Assembly (NCBI GenBank): GCA_021647805.1
Contig: JAKITZ010000137.1
Span: 1-6,582 of the forward strand
Source of the DNA: Robiginitomaculum sp.
Lineage (GTDB): Bacteria > Pseudomonadota > Alphaproteobacteria > Caulobacterales > Maricaulaceae
Length of the DNA stretch: 6,582 bases
Direction of reading: 5' to 3'
The notes below the pieces were generated by a model that was given only the letters and a program-made list of their open reading frames with translations, had not been told where the DNA came from and searched no databases. The position numbers were made by a program, and so were the translations under genes. Positions 1-6,243 of the stretch are shown here, piece by piece. The number at the start of each line of letters is the position of its first letter. The first letter of the stretch is position 1.

Positions 1-1
1 G

Positions 2-88
2 ACTTATTCCGGTGCCATTTGGGCAATTTTTTTTGTGCCTATGTGTGGGCTTGCGTTCATGATCAATCATTACCCTCGCGGATATTAA
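2..88 (+). CDS. Possible C-terminal end of an upstream membrane protein (partial, 5' end outside window)
   Basis: The frame beginning at base 2 is open from the window edge to a TAA at 86-88 and gives 28 residues. It holds a hydrophobic stretch (AIWAIFFVPMCGLAFMI) followed by a short polar, aromatic end (NHYPRGY). That is what the last transmembrane helix and cytoplasmic or periplasmic tail of an integral membrane protein would look like. I do not recognise the family. The stretch is short and the plus strand here is T-rich, which favours hydrophobic codons by chance. A short stem at 13-25 followed by eight T (27-34) could instead mean that the whole region is intergenic. Confidence 0.3.
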   Translation, partial: TYSGAIWAIFFVPMCGLAFMINHYPRGY

Positions 89-122
89 CAAAGAATTAGT
101 AAAGATTTCCTTTGATTAACAA
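84..122 (+). promoter_or_regulatory. Paired ATTAACAA repeats, possible CtrA-type sites, upstream of the coiled-coil gene
   Basis: The octamer ATTAACAA occurs at 84-91 and again at 115-122, 31 bases apart (about three helical turns), on the same strand. The first copy is part of TTAA-N7-TTAG (85-99), one base from the full CtrA box TTAA-N7-TTAA known from Caulobacter. The second copy is a lone TTAAC half-site. Because the window encodes CckA, CtrA should exist in this organism, so control of the next gene by CtrA is a reasonable inference. The region is AT-rich, so chance matches are possible. I could not place a convincing -35/-10 pair next to these sites. Confidence 0.3.
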
Positions 123-228
123 GTGTTGATTCGTGGCTTTGGTTTTTTTTCAGAGGGCACAAACTAACTCGTTATTTTTTGTTTGTTATTCTTGGGGGTA
201 ACAAAGTTGGATAACTCAAAATTTAAGC

Positions 229-233
229 AGGAG
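229..233 (+). promoter_or_regulatory. Shine-Dalgarno AGGAG that sets the GTG start of the coiled-coil gene
   Basis: AGGAG lies six bases upstream of GTG at 240, an ideal spacing, and supports translation starting with MGIFNKTKRK. An alternative is TTG at 207, preceded by a GGGGG run about eight bases upstream. The GTG start is preferred because of the better ribosome-binding site and the typical short basic N terminus it gives. Confidence 0.55.
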
Positions 234-239
234 CTAAAT

Positions 240-1547
240 GTGGGAATTTTTAATAAAACTAAGCGGAAATCAAATGTATCGGATGTTAAAATTCAATCTG
301 TCAAACTACAAGATACCGCATTCACCAATACCATTAAACAGACCGAAGCCATGATGTCGTTAAACACCGAGCAACCATCTATTAGGGCGTCAGAACAAGT
401 GCGAGATATTAATGCGCTGAAGCAAGACGTATCGCGAATGGGCGATGCCTTGCGAGAAAGTATGCGCCTTAACCAGGGCACAGTTAGCGAGATACAGAAA
501 TTTGCCGATTTTTTAAAAATTGCCGAGATTAACACAATCAACCTTGAGCGTTTGCAGCCTGAAAATATGGGTCTTAAAGCCGATTTGGAAAATATGCGCA
601 ACGAACTTGCCAAAAAACAGTTGTGGGCCAGCGAACTTGAAAGCAAATCTCAGGCCTATAAAACTCGTTTCGAAGAAACCCACGGCGAATTAGAACATAG
701 CCAGACCGAACTCGCCAAAACCTTTGAAACGCTTAATGTTGAGCGTAAACACCTTAGTGAAGCCAATGATACCTTTGAAATCATCCGCGAAGAACGCCGT
801 GAATTGCGCAATATGGTCGGAGATGTCCAAACTGAAAATACTGTATTGCAAGATACGATTGGCAGGCTAACTGTAAGCGAAAATGGCCTACTGCGTCAGA
901 AAACTGAATTGATTAAAAGGGCTGAGGTTCTATCTGCGAAAATTGACGATGAGCGTCGGTTGCGAGAGGTCGCAACTTCTGACATTAAAAATTTGCGCCT
1001 CGATTTTGCTGAACTGAAGGCAAACCATATGGAAACATTGTCCAAATTTGACAAGGCTCGCCATAATGCACAATCCAATGAAAATGCCTTGGCGGAATTC
1101 CGCCTACGCAGTGAAGATAGAATTTTTGCACTGACATCGGCCATTGACGGCATGAAAGCCCAACAGAAAATCAACGAAGACATGGCACGCTACGACGAAC
1201 AGGAAAAGTCTAAGTTGAAACTTGAAGCCGAACTTGAACACCGCCGGGTCAAGGAGCTAACAACAAGGTTAGATATCCGAGCCAAGGAGCAGGAAGAAGG
1301 CCATTCTGCGCTCGCCCGCGCCAAAGCGAATTATGATCAGTTGAATACGAAATACCTTACTTTATTGTCTGATATGGAAAGCCTGCGTAATGCACACAAA
1401 TTGCAATCACAAAAGTTAGAAGAATATTCGTCCATTAGCGGTGTCGCCGTAGGGCAAAGCTTTTTTGGCAATAGTGAGAGTAAGTCTACGCGGACAAAAT
1501 CTGTCGCACCACAATTGAAATTGGTTAAAGACGCACCTGAGAAATAG
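240..1547 (+). CDS. Long coiled-coil protein of unknown function (crescentin-like architecture)
   Basis: From GTG 240 the product is 435 residues; the frame is open back to TTG 183, and TTG 207 is a second option. The head (about residues 1-50) is polar with a basic start (NKTKRK). From about residue 108 to 423 there is no proline, and Leu/Ile/Val/Met recur at heptad-like spacing among many Glu, Lys, Arg and Gln, which is the signature of an extended parallel coiled coil. The last 39 residues (from SSISGVAVGQ) are a Ser/Gly/Lys-rich tail that breaks the coil. There is no signal peptide, transmembrane helix, cysteine or enzymatic motif, so a cytoplasmic structural or scaffold role is most likely. 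Head-rod-tail layout, size and basic head resemble crescentin, the intermediate-filament-like curvature protein of Caulobacter, but I see no decisive sequence identity. It could equally be a polar scaffold or another coiled-coil-rich protein. It lies upstream of cckA in the same direction, 109 bases apart. Confidence 0.85.
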   Translation: MGIFNKTKRKSNVSDVKIQSVKLQDTAFTNTIKQTEAMMSLNTEQPSIRASEQVRDINALKQDVSRMGDALRESMRLNQGTVSEIQKFADFLKIAEINTINLERLQPENMGLKADLENMRNELAKKQLWASELESKSQAYKTRFEETHGELEHSQTELAKTFETLNVERKHLSEANDTFEIIREERRELRNMVGDVQTENTVLQDTIGRLTVSENGLLRQKTELIKRAEVLSAKIDDERRLREVATSDIKNLRLDFAELKANHMETLSKFDKARHNAQSNENALAEFRLRSEDRIFALTSAIDGMKAQQKINEDMARYDEQEKSKLKLEAELEHRRVKELTTRLDIRAKEQEEGHSALARAKANYDQLNTKYLTLLSDMESLRNAHKLQSQKLEEYSSISGVAVGQSFFGNSESKSTRTKSVAPQLKLVKDAPEK

Positions 1548-1561
1548 GGTAGGTATAGCGT

Positions 1562-1589
1562 TTGAACAAATACCGCGTTCTTTGATAAT
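1562..1589 (+). promoter_or_regulatory. Candidate sigma70 promoter for cckA
   Basis: TTGAAC (1562-1567) and GATAAT (1584-1589) are separated by 16 bases. The -10 box matches five of six consensus positions and the -35 box four of six. The pair starts 15 bases after the stop of the coiled-coil gene and predicts a leader of roughly 60 bases before ATG 1657. This suggests cckA can be transcribed independently of the gene upstream. No clear terminator hairpin separates the two genes, so read-through is also possible. Confidence 0.4.
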
Positions 1590-1656
1590 TGGGCTTGCCT
1601 TTGTGATTTTGGTTTGCGAATCTAAATTTTAACAGGTTCACGAATAGATTGGCGCA

Positions 1657-4203
1657 ATGGAGCACTTAATTCAGAATAATCTTGTCGCTCATAAAGCAGA
1701 CGCCACAGATGTGTCCACACTAGGTTTGGTGCGCAATGTCTGGTGGCTCTGGTTTTTTGCGGCGCTTGCCATTGGTGCGACACTGGTTGCTTCGTGGCAG
1801 GGCAAGGCACTTGGATGGCCTGCATTCATTTTACTGGCCGGAATTTCTGTAGTGTCCATGTTGGCAATATTGACGATTTTCTTTAATCGCCAGAACCTCT
1901 CCACTACGGTTACACAAAATAGTGCTGATGCAAATATCCTGCTTGCTTCCTTCCGCGTTTTACCAGTGCCCAGCCTCATCGTCCTTGGCGGCAAGCCTTT
2001 TATGGCAAATACAGCATATTTGGATTTGGCGCGCAGCTTGGGTGTTGAAGCCCTCGAAGGTGTTCCGCCGTCTGTGGAGCGTTTGTTCTCCCGGCAAGAG
2101 AAATCTGCTTCTGCGGCTATTTTTCGTTTACATCATACCAATAATGCCAATGACATAGGTGAAGAAGTTATCCGCACCCTAGATACCGATGGTGACTACC
2201 GTTCGTTTAAAGTGCGAGTATCCGCAATAAAAGATGGGCAACTTTGGCAAATTCAGGACGATATAAATGCTGAAGCCAACGAAACCTCTATATTGGCGCA
2301 GGCACCGATTGGCTTGTTCTCTGTCTCGACTGACGGCACGGTTTTGAAAACCAATGCGGTTTTACAAGCATGGGTCGGATTTAATGCCGAGACCGTACCA
2401 GAACATATGAAAGAGTTTATTGAAAGTCCTGGCGCATTATTGGATAGCACACCAACACCGGGGCGTACCGTGCGCACCGATACCAGATTGTTGACGAAAA
2501 AAGGTGTTGTTTCTCCGATCGTCTTGATGGGAAGTTGGCACGAAATGGATTCTGGCGATGTTTATGCTAGCGTCGCAGTTTATGGCCATTCAGGACTTGG
2601 TACTGGAAAAACGGAGCTGGCGGCTACAACAAATATAGTAGACAGCCCCGTGCAAATTACCGAAAGTAATCAGGCTCCAGAGAACGCCGATAACAATATA
2701 GAGGCGCTCGACATACAAAATGCCCCGTTCGGCATGGTTATGTTGGATAGTACGGATCTTAATTCTGCAAAAATTCTACAGGCCAATGAAGCAATGCGGA
2801 ACATGGTGGACGGTGAAATCAGCAAAACAACAAGTTTTAAATCTCTGTTCGTCGAAAATACAGCCGCTGAAGAGTTTATCGCCGGGGGGATAAATGTTCA
2901 GGACGGCCCCGTAGATGTTAACTTGCGCGGCAAACAGGCACGGCCAGTTGATGTATATTTTGCCGCCCCTGATGAGGCTGGATGTACTGTTTATATTATT
3001 GATGTCACCAGCCGTAAATTGCTCGAAGACAAGCTAGGGCAGTCACAAAAAATGCAAGCGATTGGCCAGTTGGCTGGGGGTGTTGCGCATGATTTCAACA
3101 ACCTTCTGACGGCTATTCGCCTGAATACCGATGAGTTATTGGGGCGGCACCCTATTGGTGATCCGTCTTATCCCGAGCTGCAAAAAATCAACCAAACGGT
3201 ATCGCGAGCAACTGGGTTGGTGCGAAAACTGCTGGCATTTTCGCGCAAGCAAACCTTGCGCACGGTGGTGCTGGATGTGACTAACACTCTGTCTGATTTA
3301 ACGCATTTATTACAAGACGTTCTGGTTGAACGGGTTCAGCTTAAGGTCGTTCACGGTCGTGGATTGTTGCCCATTCAGGCTGATAAAGGCCAGCTTGAAA
3401 CCGTGTTGATGAATTTATGTGTCAATGCCCGCGATGCCATGTTGGAAAAATCTGGCGGCACGATCACTCTGAAATCTTCTAAAGTCACAGATGAGGAACT
3501 TAAGGAACAAGGCATAAAATTACGCAATAAGGGTAGTTATGTTCGTTTTGATGTCACCGATACGGGTACGGGTATGGACAAAAAAACTCAGGATAAAATA
3601 TTCGAACCGTTCTTTACCACCAAGGCCCAAGGCAAAGGTACAGGGCTTGGCTTGGCAACGGTCTACGGTATTGTCCAGCAATCTAGTGGGCATTTACGTA
3701 TCCAAAGCGAGCTTGGTGTCGGCACAACATTCAGCGTCTATATCCCTACCGCCACAGGCGATGTACAAATCGCGTCAACGCCCAAACCACAAATAGTTGC
3801 TGCCCGTATCAAGCCATCTGATTTAGCAGGGCAGGGCAATATCTTGTTTGTTGAAGATGAAGCTTCTGTGCGGGTCATCGCCGCCAAGACTTTGCGCAAA
3901 CGTGGTTATACTGTTGTTGAGGCTGAGGACGGAGAAGAGGCTTACGAAATCCTTGAGACTGGTGAGGAAAAATTTGATCTGATGATTTCAGATGTGGTTA
4001 TGCCGGGTATGGACGGCCCAACTTTGCTCAAGAAAGGTCGGGCTTTATTGGGCGGCGCGGCTATTGTGTTTATCTCAGGTTATGCCGAAGAAGAGTTTTC
4101 AGAGCTACTTGCAGAAGAACCAGACGTCACTTTTTTGCCAAAGCCTTTCACCTTAATCCAGCTTGCGGAAAAAGTGAAAAGCGTTTTGGCCGATCCGGAG
4201 TAA
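1657..4203 (+). CDS. cckA: Cell-cycle hybrid histidine kinase CckA
   Basis: Membrane hybrid kinase/phosphatase (848 aa) that feeds phosphate through ChpT to CtrA and CpdR in alphaproteobacteria. Two transmembrane helices lie at about residues 27-46 and 54-76. Three PAS-like segments follow, near 96-200, 208-310 (clearest, from QAPIGLFSVSTDG) and 350-452. The dimerisation/phosphoacceptor helix has GGVAHDFNNLL with His478. The ATPase domain shows the N box (NLCVNARDAM, Asn590), DTGTGM (635-640), FEPFF (649-653) and GKGTGLGLA (659-667). The receiver domain (about 727-846) has the acidic cluster EDE (733-735), phosphoacceptor Asp779 in SDVVMPGMDG, Ser807 and Lys829. From memory, Caulobacter CckA is 691 residues with His322, Tyr514 and Asp623; a constant offset of 156 maps these onto His478, Tyr670 and Asp779, so the core is collinear and the extra length is N-terminal. 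An in-frame TAG at 1645 makes ATG 1657 the natural start, although it has no strong Shine-Dalgarno. All catalytic residues look intact. Confidence 0.95.
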   Translation: MEHLIQNNLVAHKADATDVSTLGLVRNVWWLWFFAALAIGATLVASWQGKALGWPAFILLAGISVVSMLAILTIFFNRQNLSTTVTQNSADANILLASFRVLPVPSLIVLGGKPFMANTAYLDLARSLGVEALEGVPPSVERLFSRQEKSASAAIFRLHHTNNANDIGEEVIRTLDTDGDYRSFKVRVSAIKDGQLWQIQDDINAEANETSILAQAPIGLFSVSTDGTVLKTNAVLQAWVGFNAETVPEHMKEFIESPGALLDSTPTPGRTVRTDTRLLTKKGVVSPIVLMGSWHEMDSGDVYASVAVYGHSGLGTGKTELAATTNIVDSPVQITESNQAPENADNNIEALDIQNAPFGMVMLDSTDLNSAKILQANEAMRNMVDGEISKTTSFKSLFVENTAAEEFIAGGINVQDGPVDVNLRGKQARPVDVYFAAPDEAGCTVYIIDVTSRKLLEDKLGQSQKMQAIGQLAGGVAHDFNNLLTAIRLNTDELLGRHPIGDPSYPELQKINQTVSRATGLVRKLLAFSRKQTLRTVVLDVTNTLSDLTHLLQDVLVERVQLKVVHGRGLLPIQADKGQLETVLMNLCVNARDAMLEKSGGTITLKSSKVTDEELKEQGIKLRNKGSYVRFDVTDTGTGMDKKTQDKIFEPFFTTKAQGKGTGLGLATVYGIVQQSSGHLRIQSELGVGTTFSVYIPTATGDVQIASTPKPQIVAARIKPSDLAGQGNILFVEDEASVRVIAAKTLRKRGYTVVEAEDGEEAYEILETGEEKFDLMISDVVMPGMDGPTLLKKGRALLGGAAIVFISGYAEEEFSELLAEEPDVTFLPKPFTLIQLAEKVKSVLADPE

Positions 4204-4209
4204 GAAAGA

Positions 4210-4241
4210 GGGTGGGCGTTTGTAAGTTAACGCTCTAACCC
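4210..4241. terminator. Imperfect hairpin between convergent genes, possible bidirectional terminator
   Basis: In the 45-base gap between the cckA stop and the stop of the M2 peptidase gene, GGGTGGGCGTT (4210-4220) can pair with AACGCTC (4229-4235) and ACCC (4238-4241). This gives an 11-pair stem with one G-U pair, a two-base bulge and an eight-base loop. Read from the other strand, the G-U becomes an A-C mismatch. No T run follows on either side, only a pyrimidine-rich stretch on the minus strand, so this is not a textbook intrinsic terminator. Its position between convergent genes is the main argument. Confidence 0.4.
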
Positions 4242-4248
4242 CAATCAA

Positions 4249-6120
4249 TTACCAACCGCATTTCCGGTCTTTATTTTGCTCTTTGAGGTATGTTTGCAAC
4301 GGCGCGAAATATTCTATGATTGCCGAGCCGTCCATGTTTTGCGTGCCTGTGAAAGCTTCCAGGGCTTCGGGCCATGGTTTGGAAGATCCCATACGCATCA
4401 TGTCGTCAAAACGTTTGCCAACCTCTTTGTTGCCGTAGATGGAGCAGCGGTGTAGCGGGCCTTCATTGCCCGCAATATCGCAAGCGGCTTTGTGGAATTG
4501 AAACTGCAGGATATGGGCGAGGAAATAGCGCATGTAAGGCGTGTTGCCCGGAATATGGAATTTTGCACCCGGATCAAAGGCGTCTGCTGGTCTCTCTGCC
4601 GGTGGACGTACACCTTGGTAGAAATCGCGTAGTTCCCACCAGCCGGAGTTATATTCGGACGGTGAGTATTCACCGTTAAATACATTCCATCGCCATTTGT
4701 CGATCATAATGCCGAAGGGCAAGAAAGCAACTTTATCAAGAGCCTGTTGCATCAGTAAATTAATATCAGCGCTCGCATCAGGTACATCCGCCGCATCAAG
4801 CAACCCGATTTGCACCAGATAATCCGGCGTGATCGAAAGGGAGATCATATCGCCAATAGCCTCGTGGAAACCGTCATTAGCACCATCTTTATAAAATACG
4901 GGCTGGTTCTTATAGGCACGTTGATAGAAATTATGGCCAAGCTCGTGGTGAATGGTTTTGAAGTCTTCACCAGTTTTTTCGATACACATTTTGATGCGGA
5001 TATCAAATTTTTCGTCAGGTTTGGCATCTGGGTTATCAAAATCCCAAGCCGAGGCATGGCACACAACTTCGCGGTCGGCTGGCTTGGTGAATAGAGACCG
5101 TTTCCAAAAGCTTTTGGGGAGAGGTTCAAAGCCAAGACTTGTGAAGAAGTTTTCACCGACTTTAACCATTTTCATTTCGTCATATTCTGCCTTTGCTAAC
5201 AGTTCGGTAATATCGACCGTAGGCGCGTCGCTCTCTGGTTTTACGAGATCATATACATTACCCCAGCTTTGCGCCCACATGTTTCCGAGTAAATCTGCGC
5301 GGATAGGCTGATCAAGGGGGACGACTTCATCACCGTACTGGTCATTTAGCTTTGCACGGACGTGGCAGTGCAACTCATCATATAGTGGCTTGACTTGCGT
5401 CCACAAACGATCCGCTTCTTTAGTGAAATCATCTGCTGGCATATCATAGCCAGCTTTCCATAGGACGCCCGTATCAGCGTAGCCAAGTTCTTTGGAGCCT
5501 TCATTAATGATTTTAACCATTTTGGCATAATCATTTTTCATAGGCGGTGAAATAGTCCGCCAGCCCTCCCAAACAGCTTGAAGTTCTTCAGGGTCACGGG
5601 ATGTGGCAATGATTTTGGATAACTCACCCAGCGCTAGTTCTTTACCGTTATAGACAAAACTGCCTTTGCCATATGAGGAATTAAGCTCTGTCATAATTCT
5701 GGATAATTCTTTGGCCGCTCCAGGTTTGTCCGGTGCCGGAAAATTACTACCGCGCTTAAGACCATCCATTTTTCTTGCCATATCGGCTGGAAGTTTAAGA
5801 TTGTTAAATTGCTTGGCTTCATTGGCAAGGCGGGTTGACAACAGGCCCGCTTCTTCGCCAACTTTTGCGGCAAGTAAATCTGTGTCCTTTGTTATAAAGT
5901 TAGAGTTGATCCATTGGGTAATATATAGTCGGTACAGTAATTCTTTTATTTCAATTTCGGATTTTTCCAAAAACTCTTTAGCCGTTTGTACTGTCGGTTC
6001 AGTAGACTTGACTTCCGCCACAACGGGTGTACTTTCTGGCGCTTCGGTTTTGGCGTCTGGTTGACAGGCTGCGGTTAACAGTGCGGTTCCGGCTACAGCG
6101 AGGTACAAGAATTTTTTCAT
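4249..6120 (-). CDS. M2 family zinc dipeptidyl carboxypeptidase (ACE-like), lipoprotein
   Basis: Zinc metallopeptidase of 623 residues that releases C-terminal dipeptides from oligopeptides, homologous to angiotensin-converting enzyme. The N terminus (MKKFLYLAVAGTALLTAAC) is a lipoprotein signal with the lipidated Cys at 19, followed by an acidic/Pro linker, so the enzyme is anchored on the periplasmic side; Gln at +2 suggests outer-membrane sorting. The zinc site is HELGH (His392, Glu393, His396), with the third ligand Glu420 in GFHEAIGD, 28 residues after the first His as in ACE. Substrate-pocket residues Lys520, His522 and Tyr529 match Lys511, His513 and Tyr520 of testis ACE. Chloride-site residues Trp494, Arg498 and Arg531 are present. 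Disulphide pairs Cys354/Cys379 and Cys547/Cys559 fit conserved ACE pairs; the first ACE disulphide appears absent. It is full length for a single-domain bacterial M2 enzyme. A weak AGAAAG lies seven bases before the ATG. Role is probably peptide scavenging; the natural substrate is unknown. Confidence 0.95.
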   Translation of the reverse strand: MKKFLYLAVAGTALLTAACQPDAKTEAPESTPVVAEVKSTEPTVQTAKEFLEKSEIEIKELLYRLYITQWINSNFITKDTDLLAAKVGEEAGLLSTRLANEAKQFNNLKLPADMARKMDGLKRGSNFPAPDKPGAAKELSRIMTELNSSYGKGSFVYNGKELALGELSKIIATSRDPEELQAVWEGWRTISPPMKNDYAKMVKIINEGSKELGYADTGVLWKAGYDMPADDFTKEADRLWTQVKPLYDELHCHVRAKLNDQYGDEVVPLDQPIRADLLGNMWAQSWGNVYDLVKPESDAPTVDITELLAKAEYDEMKMVKVGENFFTSLGFEPLPKSFWKRSLFTKPADREVVCHASAWDFDNPDAKPDEKFDIRIKMCIEKTGEDFKTIHHELGHNFYQRAYKNQPVFYKDGANDGFHEAIGDMISLSITPDYLVQIGLLDAADVPDASADINLLMQQALDKVAFLPFGIMIDKWRWNVFNGEYSPSEYNSGWWELRDFYQGVRPPAERPADAFDPGAKFHIPGNTPYMRYFLAHILQFQFHKAACDIAGNEGPLHRCSIYGNKEVGKRFDDMMRMGSSKPWPEALEAFTGTQNMDGSAIIEYFAPLQTYLKEQNKDRKCGW

Positions 6121-6184
6121 GTTATGACTTTCTATTAATGTGACAAAACGGCGCTTTATTTATATGGAAACTATTGGTAAGGAA

Positions 6185-6212
6185 ATGACACAAAACGTCA
6201 AGGACATATGAG
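6185..6212 (+). promoter_or_regulatory. Weak candidate promoter for hemH
   Basis: ATGACA (6185-6190) and TATGAG (6207-6212) are 16 bases apart in the divergent gap between the peptidase gene and hemH. The -35 box matches five of six consensus bases, the -10 box only about three. The implied leader before GTG 6244 is short, about 25 bases. For the opposite gene, TATAAA read on the minus strand (about 40 bases before its ATG) could be a -10, but no -35 sits at normal spacing. Confidence 0.2.
6186..6200. repeat. Small inverted repeat TGAC-N7-GTCA in the divergent promoter region
   Basis: TGAC at 6186-6189 and GTCA at 6197-6200 form a dyad with a seven-base spacer. The right arm extended (GTCAA) is mirrored again by TTGAC at 6216-6220. 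It overlaps the weak hemH promoter, a suitable position for an operator, but the arms are only four to five bases long and the spacing does not match the CRP/FNR layout. It may be chance. Confidence 0.25.
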
Positions 6213-6243
6213 AATTTGACGCAGTAGAAATGAATGGTTTTTT

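Noticed and set aside
13..34. Short hairpin (TGCC/GGCA) followed by eight T, like an intrinsic terminator
   Set aside because: The stem is only four pairs and lies inside the possible upstream reading frame, so it is too weak to annotate. It is kept as a caution on the partial membrane protein.
183..239. Longer N terminus of the coiled-coil protein from TTG 183 or TTG 207
   Set aside because: TTG 183 has no ribosome-binding site. TTG 207 has a G run at workable distance and cannot be excluded, but GTG 240 has an ideally spaced AGGAG and gives a typical basic N terminus.
1689..1994. 101-codon minus-strand frame opposite the cckA membrane segments
   Set aside because: It overlaps the coding region for the two CckA transmembrane helices and has no independent support.
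4204..4248. Small gene or RNA in the convergent gap
   Set aside because: Only 45 bases; nothing beyond the imperfect hairpin.
5666..6064. 132-codon open frame antisense to the start of the M2 peptidase gene
   Set aside because: It lies fully opposite a well-supported gene, has no family resemblance, and looks like a frame shadow.
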